DNA of 64,000 nt from Janthinobacterium sp. PAMC25594 (GTDB lineage Bacteria; Pseudomonadota; Gammaproteobacteria; Burkholderiales; Burkholderiaceae_D), in NCBI RefSeq assembly GCF_019443505.1, contig NZ_CP080377.1:310001-374000 (forward strand). The letters are read 5' to 3'. Positions 17,755 to 25,257 of this stretch are shown one piece after another; the stretch's first letter is position 1, and the number at the start of each line of letters is the position of its first letter. The translations under genes and the position numbers were made by a program. The notes under the pieces were generated by a model that had not been told where the DNA came from, made no database searches, and was given only the letters and a program-made list of their open reading frames with translations.

Positions 17755-19149
17755 GTGTATTCACAATCGCAGATCGATCCAGTCGTCAGTTTCCGTAACA
17801 CCCAGGGTGAGGCGGTGCGTGGCACGATTTTCAACTTGCAGCGCAATTCGCTGGTCATGGAAATCTACAATCCCTACTCGATTGTGCAGGTCAGCGAGGT
17901 GCTCAACGACCTGACGGTGCGCATGGGAACGAAGAACGCCTATGTCGGCAAGGCCGTCGTCATCAGCAGCGTCAACACGGGCCTGACCGCCATCGTTTCC
18001 GTCACCCTGATCGACGAGTGGCGCGAGCTCAGCGACGTGGTGGTGGTCAAGGGCGCCGTGGCGAAAGAGTCCAGCGCCTTTGTCGCGGGCTGGGGCGAGC
18101 GCTTCCGCATCCGCCGCGATTACCAGATCGTCGTCAACGAAATGCGCGCCTTTTTGTCGGAAGTGGCGCGCTGGGTCGAGCAGGTCGACTTGTCCGATTC
18201 GCTGCCGAAGGAAAACGGCCGCCTGCGCGCCGACATCTTCGACGAGCTGGCCTTGCCGCTGATGGAGCAAACCCAGCTGTACTTGCGCCAGCTCGAGGTG
18301 GAAGCTTCCCTCGTCGAGGAAGAACGGGCGCCGGCCCACCGCGCGTTCGCCCAGGCGGCCTTGCACCCGCTGATCCTGCGCGCGCCGTTCGTCTTCCGCA
18401 CGTTTACCAAACCGCTCGGCTACGCGGGCGATTACCAGATGGTCAACCAACTGCTCGACGACCCGCGCCAGGGCCCGAGCACGTATTTCCAGATCGTCAA
18501 TGCGGCATTCTTGCAGGCCGCCGTGGCGACGGCGCATCGCAACCGCATAGATATCCTGACGGAATTTTTGGCGCACAAGGCGGCCGAGGCGCGCGCGGCA
18601 GGGCGCGTGTATAAAGTGCTCAACGTGGGCTGCGGCCCCGCCATCGAGGTGCAGCGTTTCCTGGAAACGTGCTCCGATGCGCAATGGCTGGCCTTCGAAC
18701 TGGTCGACTTCAGCGGCGAGACCCTGGACTGGACGCGCGCGCGCCTGACCACCATCATGCAGCGCACGGGAAGAGTGGTGGAAATCGATTATGTGCACGA
18801 CTCCGTGCACAACCTGCTCAAGCGCCGCCACGGCTCGGGTGCCACGGGCTTGCCAGGCAGTTTCGACGCCGTGTATTGCGCCGGCCTGTTCGACTACCTG
18901 TCCGACAAGGTGTGTGCGCGCCTGCTGCTGCACTTCGCCTCGCGCGTGGGGCCGGGCGGGCGCCTGCTGGTGACGAATGTGCACGCCGACAATCCGGGCA
19001 AGTTTGGCATGGAGCATTTGCTGGAGTGGCATTTGATCTATCGCAATGAAGCGGGCTTGTCGGCCTTGCTGCCCGAACATGCGACGGCGCCGAAAATCTA
19101 TGTCGACGTCACGGGCGTGAATGTGTTCGCGGAAGTGAGCATTCCTTGA
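17755..19149 (+). CDS. phcB: SAM-dependent methyltransferase, PhcB-like signal synthase
   Basis: A 464-residue protein. The N-terminal 90 residues look like a PilZ-type barrel (RGTIFNLQRNSLVMEIYNPY) without the c-di-GMP-binding RxxxR motif. The C-terminal half is a class I SAM methyltransferase: motif I KVLNVGCGPAIEV, then DAQWLAFELVDF and GRLLVTNVHADN. Architecture and position, first of four genes before a membrane sensor kinase and two receivers, match Ralstonia PhcB, which methylates 3-hydroxy fatty acids to the quorum signal. The GTG start is the first possible start after an in-frame stop; no strong ribosome site is visible. Its stop overlaps the next start (TGATG). The signal identity here is inference. 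Confidence 0.78.
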   Translation: MYSQSQIDPVVSFRNTQGEAVRGTIFNLQRNSLVMEIYNPYSIVQVSEVLNDLTVRMGTKNAYVGKAVVISSVNTGLTAIVSVTLIDEWRELSDVVVVKGAVAKESSAFVAGWGERFRIRRDYQIVVNEMRAFLSEVARWVEQVDLSDSLPKENGRLRADIFDELALPLMEQTQLYLRQLEVEASLVEEERAPAHRAFAQAALHPLILRAPFVFRTFTKPLGYAGDYQMVNQLLDDPRQGPSTYFQIVNAAFLQAAVATAHRNRIDILTEFLAHKAAEARAAGRVYKVLNVGCGPAIEVQRFLETCSDAQWLAFELVDFSGETLDWTRARLTTIMQRTGRVVEIDYVHDSVHNLLKRRHGSGATGLPGSFDAVYCAGLFDYLSDKVCARLLLHFASRVGPGGRLLVTNVHADNPGKFGMEHLLEWHLIYRNEAGLSALLPEHATAPKIYVDVTGVNVFAEVSIP

Positions 19150-20492
19150 TGGATACCCCAGGCCTGCACGCCGGCTACACGGCCGTTTTGCGCGACTTCC
19201 GCCTGGAATTCAGCCGCGGCGGGGCTTACACGGGCATCGTGCTGATCCTGCTGGGCATGGGCCTCGATTCGGCCCTGTATCCTGATAAACAGTCGGCATT
19301 TACCAGCGCGCGCATCGTCGTGTCCGTGCTGATCTTTTGCGTCGTGCTGGCCATGCGCACGCGCTGGGCGCAAGACCGCATCCAGGGACTGACTTTTGTG
19401 TGGCTGATCCTGCCGCAGATCATGATCGCCTGGATGATCGCCGTCACGGAAGGCGCCACCTCGATCTATTACGTGGGCATGACCCTGGCCATTTATTCCT
19501 CGGGCATCGTGCTGGCCTTCGGCCTGTGGCAAAACATGGTTTTCGGCGCCATTTCCTGCCTGCTGTACGTGGCCGCCTGCGCCTGGCATGCGGGCGGCTT
19601 CGACTTGCCGGCCACGTTTGTCGTCAACTGCCTGTTCCTCATCATGTCGGCCAGCATCAGCGCCGTGTTTACCTATTTCAATGAGCGCGCCCGCTTCATG
19701 CTGTTCCAGCTGAAGGCGGAAGTGGCGCAAAAGAACACGCAGCTGGAAGAAACGAATAAAAGCCTGGCCGATATCAAGGGGCAGATGCTGCAGCAGGAGA
19801 AAATGGCCGCCATCGGCACCCTGGCCGCCGGCATGCTGCATGAAGTCAACAATCCCGTGAATTTCTGCATGATGGCCATCGAGGTGGCCATCGAAGACCC
19901 GGCCGCCAGGCAAAGCGCGCTGGTGAGCGAATGTCTGGCCGACGCCAAGCAGGGCATGCTGCGCGTGCAGCACATCGTGTCCGATTTAAAAACCTTTGCC
20001 TACCGCAAGAGCGGCAACCAGCTGGAAACGGGGCACTTCCAGTTCCGCAGCGCGCTCGACGCGGCCATTCGCCTGGTGGGGCACGAAACGAAGAATGTCA
20101 GCATCAGCCACGACTTGCCGGTCGACACTCTGGTGCGCGGCGACGAGGCGGCCATCGTGGGCGTGCTGATCAACTTGCTGGGCAATGCCGTGCTGTCCAT
20201 GCGCAAGGGCAATGCGCCGCCGTTCGAGATCCGCATCACGGCCCACTGGGACGAGAACCGCCTGCGCATCAGCGTGCGCGACAACGGCCCCGGCATCGCC
20301 CCGGAAAACCTGGCGCGCGTGTTCGAACCGTTCTTCACCACGCGCGAAGTGGGGCAGGGGCTGGGCCTGGGCCTGAGCATCAGCTATGGCGTGATCGAGC
20401 GCCACGGCGGCACCCTCTCCGCCGAAAGCGAGCTGGGTGTATGGGCCAGCATGAATTTCGACTTGCAGCGCTCCGACTGGGAGGGCCGTTAA
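19149..20492 (+). CDS. phcS: Membrane sensor histidine kinase, PhcS-like
   Basis: A 447-residue inner-membrane kinase. The N-terminal 190 residues carry about five to six hydrophobic helices. A coiled coil (VAQKNTQLEETNKSLADIKG) leads to the H-box LAAGMLHEVNNPVNF, with the autophosphorylated His in MLHEVNN. The ATP-binding domain has NLLGNAV, DNGPGIAPENLARVFEPFF and GLGLGLSISYGV. It starts on the ATG overlapping the methyltransferase stop and ends overlapping the next start (TAATG), a tightly coupled operon. The order parallels Ralstonia phcS, the sensor of the methyl-ester signal. The ligand is not shown by the sequence. Confidence 0.82.
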   Translation: MDTPGLHAGYTAVLRDFRLEFSRGGAYTGIVLILLGMGLDSALYPDKQSAFTSARIVVSVLIFCVVLAMRTRWAQDRIQGLTFVWLILPQIMIAWMIAVTEGATSIYYVGMTLAIYSSGIVLAFGLWQNMVFGAISCLLYVAACAWHAGGFDLPATFVVNCLFLIMSASISAVFTYFNERARFMLFQLKAEVAQKNTQLEETNKSLADIKGQMLQQEKMAAIGTLAAGMLHEVNNPVNFCMMAIEVAIEDPAARQSALVSECLADAKQGMLRVQHIVSDLKTFAYRKSGNQLETGHFQFRSALDAAIRLVGHETKNVSISHDLPVDTLVRGDEAAIVGVLINLLGNAVLSMRKGNAPPFEIRITAHWDENRLRISVRDNGPGIAPENLARVFEPFFTTREVGQGLGLGLSISYGVIERHGGTLSAESELGVWASMNFDLQRSDWEGR

Positions 20493-21589
20493 TGGACAAC
20501 GATAGCCGCGCCAGCGTGCTGTACGTGGACGACGAAGCGCTCGCCTGCAAGTATTTCGAGCGCGCCGTCGGTGCGCGCTACCGCGTGCTGACGGCGCACA
20601 GCGTCGATGCGGCGCTGGCCTTGCTGAAAGACGAGGCCGCCCAGATTGACGTGCTCGTCACCGATTACCGCATGCCGGACCGCCTGGGCAGCGAGCTGCT
20701 GCAGGAAGTGGCGCAGCGCTATCCGCACATCGTCTGCATGCTGGTCACCGCCTATGCGGACAAGGACGTGCTGCTGGAGCTGATCAACGGCGGCTCGCTG
20801 TTCCGCCTGCTGGAAAAGCCGCTCGACCTGGCCGCCATGCAAACGGCGCTGCAGCTGGCCGTGCAGACGGGACGCGAGCGCGCCGCGCGCCGCCAGGGTC
20901 TGGTGGCGATGGAGGAGTCGCTGGCCTTCCTGGCGCACGAATTGAACACGCCGCTGGCGGCCATCGCCAATTTTGCGCGCGGCATCGCGCGGCGCGCGCA
21001 GGCGGATTCCGCACCGCAGGCCGAGATCGGCGAAGCGGCCGCCTTGATGCACGACAATGCGCGCTATTGTTTGTCCGTGCTGGCCAGCTTTGTCGACACG
21101 GTGCGCCTGGCCAGCGCCGGGCCGGGCATGCAGGGCGGACGCAGCGCCGGCAGCGCGCGCCAGCTGCTGGCCGCCTTGCTCGACAGTTACCCCTTGAGCA
21201 CGCCCCAGCGCGCCGCCATCTCGGTCGAAGTGGGCGAGGATTTCTCCATTGCCGAGTCGCCCAACTGCGTTGCGCTGATTGTATCGTCCGTGCTGGCGAA
21301 CGCCTTGCGCTCGGCCGGTGAGCAAGATCATCCGGCGATCGGCATCCGCATCGATGCGGGCCGCATCACGGTGCGCGATAATGGCGCCGGCATCGCCCCC
21401 GAGATTGTGGCCCAGTTGTTGCTCGACCCCGTGAGTGCCAGCGGTGACGAAGGCAAGGGCTGGGGCATGGTGTTTTGCCACCGCATGATGCAATCGTTCG
21501 GCGGCAACCTCGATATCGCCACCGAATTTGGCAGTGCCACCACGGTCACCCTGAATTTTCCAGTACATATAAGGAACGAGCATGATTGA
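20492..21589 (+). CDS. phcR: Receiver-histidine kinase hybrid, PhcR-like
   Basis: A 365-residue cytoplasmic protein. The N-terminal receiver domain (SVLYVDDEALACKYFERAV, phospho-acceptor Asp in VLVTDYRMPD, Lys in LLEKPLD) is followed by a kinase-like half. That half has an H-box (FLAHELNTPLAAIANF), an N-box region (SSVLANALRSAGEQ), DNGAGIAPEIV and a compact G-box KGWGMVFCHRM. A receiver ahead of kinase domains, with no membrane part, is the unusual layout known for PhcR. It overlaps the sensor-kinase stop by one base and the next gene by 8 bp. It likely relays phosphate from the sensor and may act as a kinase itself. Confidence 0.82.
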   Translation: MDNDSRASVLYVDDEALACKYFERAVGARYRVLTAHSVDAALALLKDEAAQIDVLVTDYRMPDRLGSELLQEVAQRYPHIVCMLVTAYADKDVLLELINGGSLFRLLEKPLDLAAMQTALQLAVQTGRERAARRQGLVAMEESLAFLAHELNTPLAAIANFARGIARRAQADSAPQAEIGEAAALMHDNARYCLSVLASFVDTVRLASAGPGMQGGRSAGSARQLLAALLDSYPLSTPQRAAISVEVGEDFSIAESPNCVALIVSSVLANALRSAGEQDHPAIGIRIDAGRITVRDNGAGIAPEIVAQLLLDPVSASGDEGKGWGMVFCHRMMQSFGGNLDIATEFGSATTVTLNFPVHIRNEHD

Positions 21590-22595
21590 CGCCAATCTGC
21601 GTTTACCGGCTCAGCTTGAGCCGGCGCAAGGCTTGCCGACGATACTCTATGTCGATGACGAGGCCAACGCCCTCAAATATTTCCAGCGCGCCATCGCGCC
21701 GCTGGCCGACGTGCTGACGGCCACCTCGGTCGAGGAGGGCAAGCGCATCCTCGACGAGCAGGCCGACCGCATCGCCGTGCTGGTGTCGGACCAGCGCATG
21801 CCGGGTGCCTACGGCAACGAGCTGCTTTCGTATTGCTGGGACCGCCATCCGCACATCGTGCGCATTTTGACCACCGCGTATTCCGAACTGGAGCACACGG
21901 TGGAAGCCGTCAACCAGGGGCAGATCCACCGCTACATCCAGAAGCCGTGGGATATCGCGGCGCTGCGCATGGAACTCAAGCAGGCGTTGGAACTGGCGCG
22001 GCTGCGCAATGAACACGCCCAGCTGCTGCGCGAAAAGCTGATGGTGCGGCAGCGGCAAGCCGTCGCCAACCGCATCGGCACCCTGTACGCCTTGTGCGCC
22101 AGCCTGGCCGGTCCGGAACAGCAGCTGCCCGTGGAAGCGTATCTGTCGGCGGCCCTGACGGCCGGCGTCACGCCGCCCGAGCCGGACTGGCTGCTGATGG
22201 ATTATGCCGACCTGGTCAGTTCGGAAGCCTTCCGCGGCACCGCCTTTGCCGCCGCCGTGCGCCAGCAGCTCGACACGCTCGAGCGCGAGCATCCGGGACG
22301 TGGCGTGGAGCAGGCGATCGACATGCTGTTGCCCGTGTTTGGCGCGGCGCTGCAAAACCAGGGCGGCACGGCCCTGTTCCTCGATGGCCGCCTGCTGACG
22401 GAATTCCTGGAAACGCCGACCACCACGCCCGTCTCGTCCATCCACGCATTCTGGCTGGCCAGCCTGCTGTGGCTGGCGCGGCGCGGCTGGTCCCTGCAGC
22501 TGAGCAAGACGGAGCACGGCTTGCAGGGCAAGGTGGTGCAGGCTGAACCGGCGCTCACGCCCGACCACCTGGCGGCCTGGATCGAGCAGTTCTGA
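21582..22595 (+). CDS. phcQ: Response regulator with C-terminal helical domain, PhcQ-like
   Basis: A 337-residue response regulator. The receiver domain (residues about 20-140) shows TILYVDDEANALKYFQRA, the Asp in VLVSDQRMPG, Thr in ILTTAY and Lys in YIQKPWD. A coiled-coil linker (LARLRNEHAQLLREKLMV) follows, then about 180 residues with no DNA-binding or catalytic motif I recognise. This matches the last gene of the Ralstonia phcBSRQ operon. It overlaps the previous gene by 8 bp and is followed by a strong hairpin terminator, closing the operon. The output is probably by protein-protein contact. Confidence 0.8.
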   Translation: MIDANLRLPAQLEPAQGLPTILYVDDEANALKYFQRAIAPLADVLTATSVEEGKRILDEQADRIAVLVSDQRMPGAYGNELLSYCWDRHPHIVRILTTAYSELEHTVEAVNQGQIHRYIQKPWDIAALRMELKQALELARLRNEHAQLLREKLMVRQRQAVANRIGTLYALCASLAGPEQQLPVEAYLSAALTAGVTPPEPDWLLMDYADLVSSEAFRGTAFAAAVRQQLDTLEREHPGRGVEQAIDMLLPVFGAALQNQGGTALFLDGRLLTEFLETPTTTPVSSIHAFWLASLLWLARRGWSLQLSKTEHGLQGKVVQAEPALTPDHLAAWIEQF

Positions 22596-22627
22596 GCAGG
22601 CTTGCCCGCAAGGGGCAGCGCAAAATA

Positions 22628-22652
22628 AAACAGGGCCGCGCGGGCCCTGTTT
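22628..22652. terminator. Bidirectional intrinsic terminator
   Basis: A perfect 10-bp inverted repeat, AAACAGGGCC and GGCCCTGTTT, with a 5-base loop (GCGCG). It is flanked by A's on the left and T's on the right, so it can end transcription in both directions. It lies between the phcQ-like stop and the convergent SRPBCC gene. Confidence 0.88.
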
Positions 22653-22671
22653 CTGCTTGCCGCCGGCAGGC

Positions 22672-23199
22672 TTAGCGTTCCGACGCCGCCTTCAGGTTGT
22701 TCAAGCCCTTTTCAAAATCCTTGCCGATCATCCGGTCCATGCTGACAAACACTGTCATCACTTTGCTGACGTAAGGGCTGGGACCCGTCATGGTCCAGTT
22801 TACCTTGGTGCCGTCACCCTCGGGTGTCATGGTAAATGTGGTGGTGTTATGGCTTTCGAACGGTTTCAGGAAGTCCAGCTTGATGACGGTGCGCTCGGGC
22901 TGGGCCGCTTCCGTGATTTCCATGCGGCCGGCGCCCACCTTGTCATTGCCTTGCCACGCATATTGCGCGCCCAGGCCATTGGCCGGGCCCGCAAAGGTGC
23001 GGCGCATGGCGGGATCGAGCTTTTCCCACGGCGACCAGGCGGTCCAGTAATGGAAGTCCGTGATCAGGGCGGCGATTTTTTCGGGCGGGGCCTTGATGGT
23101 GATTTCGCGCTGGACACTGAAGGTGTCGGGCTTGGTGGTGGCATAGCCGAGGATGGCGGCGACGATGACAACGATCAGCAGCAGGGTTTTTTTGATCAT
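22672..23199 (-). CDS. SRPBCC (polyketide cyclase-like) family protein
   Basis: A 175-residue protein with an N-terminal membrane anchor or signal (IKKTLLLIVVIVAAILGYAT) followed by a START/SRPBCC helix-grip fold. It has the typical beginning VQREITIKAPPEKIAALITD, then FHYWTAWSPWEKLDPAMRRT and a late KDFEKGLNNLK helix. Such domains bind hydrophobic ligands; this subgroup (polyketide_cyc2) has no assigned reaction. The gene is convergent with the phc-like operon across the shared terminator. The N-terminus suggests it faces the periplasm; the ligand is unknown. Confidence 0.86.
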   Translation of the reverse strand: MIKKTLLLIVVIVAAILGYATTKPDTFSVQREITIKAPPEKIAALITDFHYWTAWSPWEKLDPAMRRTFAGPANGLGAQYAWQGNDKVGAGRMEITEAAQPERTVIKLDFLKPFESHNTTTFTMTPEGDGTKVNWTMTGPSPYVSKVMTVFVSMDRMIGKDFEKGLNNLKAASER

Positions 23200-23414
23200 A
23201 TGCTCTCCAGATCTTGAATGGTCGATGCGAACGAATCAAGGCAATCTTAGCAGATATGAATGGCTGTGCGCGACCGCCTGGCCTTTATTTGCGCCAGCTC
23301 TGTGCAGGGCTGCCTGCACGCCAGTTCGCCGTCGCGCACAGGTGCGCACGCCAGGTTTGTGGCGGGAGCGCGCGTCCGCTAGAATGCTGGCCTGCAAAGA
23401 TTTCAGAGGGAAAT

Positions 23415-24200
23415 ATGATTCAACGATCGATCGCCAGGCTGACCCTGGCGTGCGGCTTGCTGGCTTGCGCCTTTGCCGCGAACCTGGCGCATGCCGATGC
23501 CTGTCCCGCCCATTACGTCGATGGCCGCAAGCCGGAAATCACCAACCCCAAGCTGGACGTGGCGACCAAAGAGCTGTGCTACAACGTGTTTGGCGTGATG
23601 CATTCGGGGATCACCCGCACGCCCCTGTGGTCGGCCGAGCACTTGACGGTGAATAATCTGGAAGCGGCGCAGGACTTGTCGCGCGAAAACTCCTTCCACG
23701 CTGAACGCAAGCTGCCCGCCGCCCAGCGCGCGGAATTGGCCGACTATGCGCGCAGCGGCTTCGACCGTGGCCACATGGCGCCGAACGGCGACATGCCGGA
23801 CCGCCAGAGCCAGCGCGACAGCTTTACCCTGGCGAACATGGTGCCGCAGGATGCGCGCAACAACCGCTATGTATGGGCCGGCATCGAGGGCGCCGTGCGC
23901 AAGATGGCGAAGAAGGAGGGCGATTTGTACGTGATCACGGGGCCGGCCTTCATTGGCGGCAACCTGCGCAAGGTGGGCAGAGTCATCGTGCCCAGCCACC
24001 TGTACAAGGCCGTGTACAGCCCGCGCCAGCGCGCCGGCGCCGCCTACTTCATCGAAAACGTCGATACCAAGGCGTATGAAGTGCTGAGCATTGCACAGCT
24101 GGAAGACAATATAGGCATCGATCTGTTACCGTCGCTGACGCGGCAGCAGAAGCTGCGCATGCTGAGTTTGCCCAAGATCAATAGCAAATCCAAGAAATAA
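23415..24200 (+). CDS. Secreted DNA/RNA non-specific endonuclease (NUC1 family)
   Basis: A 261-residue nuclease with a signal peptide (RLTLACGLLACAFAANLAHA). The His-Me finger active site of the Serratia-nuclease family is present as FDRGHMAPNGDMP, with the general-base His at about residue 120. The metal-binding Asn follows in NMVPQDARNNR. It degrades DNA and RNA with Mg2+, probably in the periplasm or medium. The ATG was chosen because GAGGG lies just upstream and it gives the signal peptide. A short unknown gene follows 24 bp later. No immunity-like gene is adjacent, fitting nutrient scavenging or extracellular DNA turnover. Confidence 0.92.
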   Translation: MIQRSIARLTLACGLLACAFAANLAHADACPAHYVDGRKPEITNPKLDVATKELCYNVFGVMHSGITRTPLWSAEHLTVNNLEAAQDLSRENSFHAERKLPAAQRAELADYARSGFDRGHMAPNGDMPDRQSQRDSFTLANMVPQDARNNRYVWAGIEGAVRKMAKKEGDLYVITGPAFIGGNLRKVGRVIVPSHLYKAVYSPRQRAGAAYFIENVDTKAYEVLSIAQLEDNIGIDLLPSLTRQQKLRMLSLPKINSKSKK

Positions 24201-24224
24201 CCAGACCGTCGAAAAGGAAATCCC

Positions 24225-24479
24225 ATGTGCGCAAAAAAATTCGTCCCGTATGCCAATGAAAGCGATGTGCTGGAAATCGGCAATCTGAGCATCGAAAACC
24301 GGGTCGACCGCATCAGCCTCAGCGGCGACATCGACCTGACCCTGGACAAGCCGGGCCTGGCGCTGGCGAAACAGCTGCAAAAGCTGCTGGCCGACGTGGT
24401 GGCCCAGCTGGAAAAGCAGCAATTGCCGGACCAGTTGCCGCCGCCCGAGGTGACGTCGGTGGCCAATCCCTTCGAGTGA
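24225..24479 (+). CDS. Conserved hypothetical protein, 84 residues
   Basis: An acidic 84-residue protein with no signal peptide or membrane segment. The middle (LDKPGLALAKQLQKLLADVV) is predicted helical and the C-terminus is proline-rich (LPDQLPPPEVTS). An AAAAGGAAA ribosome site precedes the ATG, and it follows the nuclease gene by 24 bp, so co-transcription is likely. I do not recognise the family. Codon use agrees with the neighbours, so it is probably real. Confidence 0.75.
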   Translation: MCAKKFVPYANESDVLEIGNLSIENRVDRISLSGDIDLTLDKPGLALAKQLQKLLADVVAQLEKQQLPDQLPPPEVTSVANPFE

Positions 24480-24516
24480 GTTGGCAAGCGCGGGGGCGGT
24501 TGATCGTCCCCCGCGC

Positions 24517-25152
24517 TTACAATTGGCGCGGCCCCTGCGGCGTATCGATGTGGGCCACCAGGCCGGCGCCGCGTTCCCCTGTCGATAGGTGCACCGTCAG
24601 CTGGCTATCCAGGCCCAGCGAGAGCAGCAAGCGAGCAATGCGTTCGGGTTCGGGATGAAACAGTTCTAGCTTGATGAGGGACAGCCCATGATCCTGCAGC
24701 CTGGCCGCGGGGTGCGCCTCCGCCTGCCACTCGATGAGTGCCGGGGCGACGCCGTTCAAGGGCAACGCGCCATCATCGGGAATGGTGATCAGCCAATTCA
24801 GGGCACCCCTGCTCATGGCTTCGATATTTCCAAGCGGCTCCGAACAAGCCGCAACGCTCGCCTGGATATCGGTGGTGCGGGCTATCCAGGTGGCGAGTGC
24901 CGGCGCCGCATCGGCGGCCAGGGTGTCGAGCGCGAACCAGCGGGGCCTCGACGGTAGCGGCGCCCTGGGGGCGGGCGCGATCACCTCCAGATAGACAGCA
25001 TCGCCAAGTCGCAACAGAAGGTTGTGCGTCCCCATGCGGGCATGCGCTCCGCCAGCTTGAGGTTCCACCCCCAGCGCCAGCCGCACCAGCTCCGCACCCG
25101 CTTCCAGCGTTGGCGCCGTGATGGCGATATGGTCAATGTGGCAGCGTGGCAT
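24517..25152 (-). CDS. VOC / glyoxalase-like domain protein
   Basis: A 211-residue cytoplasmic protein of the Glyoxalase_3-like group. It begins with the typical CHIDHIAITAPTLEAGAEL, followed by GGAHARMGTHNLLLRLGDA and VYLEVIAPAP, in which the paired beta-alpha-beta units supply metal ligands (His in IDHIAI, Glu in YLEVI). The C-terminal part (HGLSLIKLELFHPEPERIAR) completes the second unit. The reaction is unknown; members include dioxygenases, isomerases and resistance proteins. It lies downstream of the M16 peptidase gene on the same strand, separated by a hairpin. Confidence 0.84.
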   Translation of the reverse strand: MPRCHIDHIAITAPTLEAGAELVRLALGVEPQAGGAHARMGTHNLLLRLGDAVYLEVIAPAPRAPLPSRPRWFALDTLAADAAPALATWIARTTDIQASVAACSEPLGNIEAMSRGALNWLITIPDDGALPLNGVAPALIEWQAEAHPAARLQDHGLSLIKLELFHPEPERIARLLLSLGLDSQLTVHLSTGERGAGLVAHIDTPQGPRQL

Positions 25153-25207
25153 TCAGATCCTTCACCGTAAGGTCGTTGAGATGTTCATGCCAGGTCATCC
25201 TCGGAGG

Positions 25208-25242
25208 CAACCTCATCCGAGATGCTTCGTCAGATGAGGTTG
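25208..25242. repeat. Inverted repeat between M16 peptidase and VOC genes
   Basis: CAACCTCATC (25208-25217) and GATGAGGTTG (25233-25242) are perfect 10-base inverted repeats with a 15-base loop. In the transcribed (minus) direction no U-run follows, so this is not a classic intrinsic terminator. It may be an mRNA-stabilising hairpin or a protein-binding site. Confidence 0.6.
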
Positions 25243-25257
25243 ATCCAGCACTAGCTC

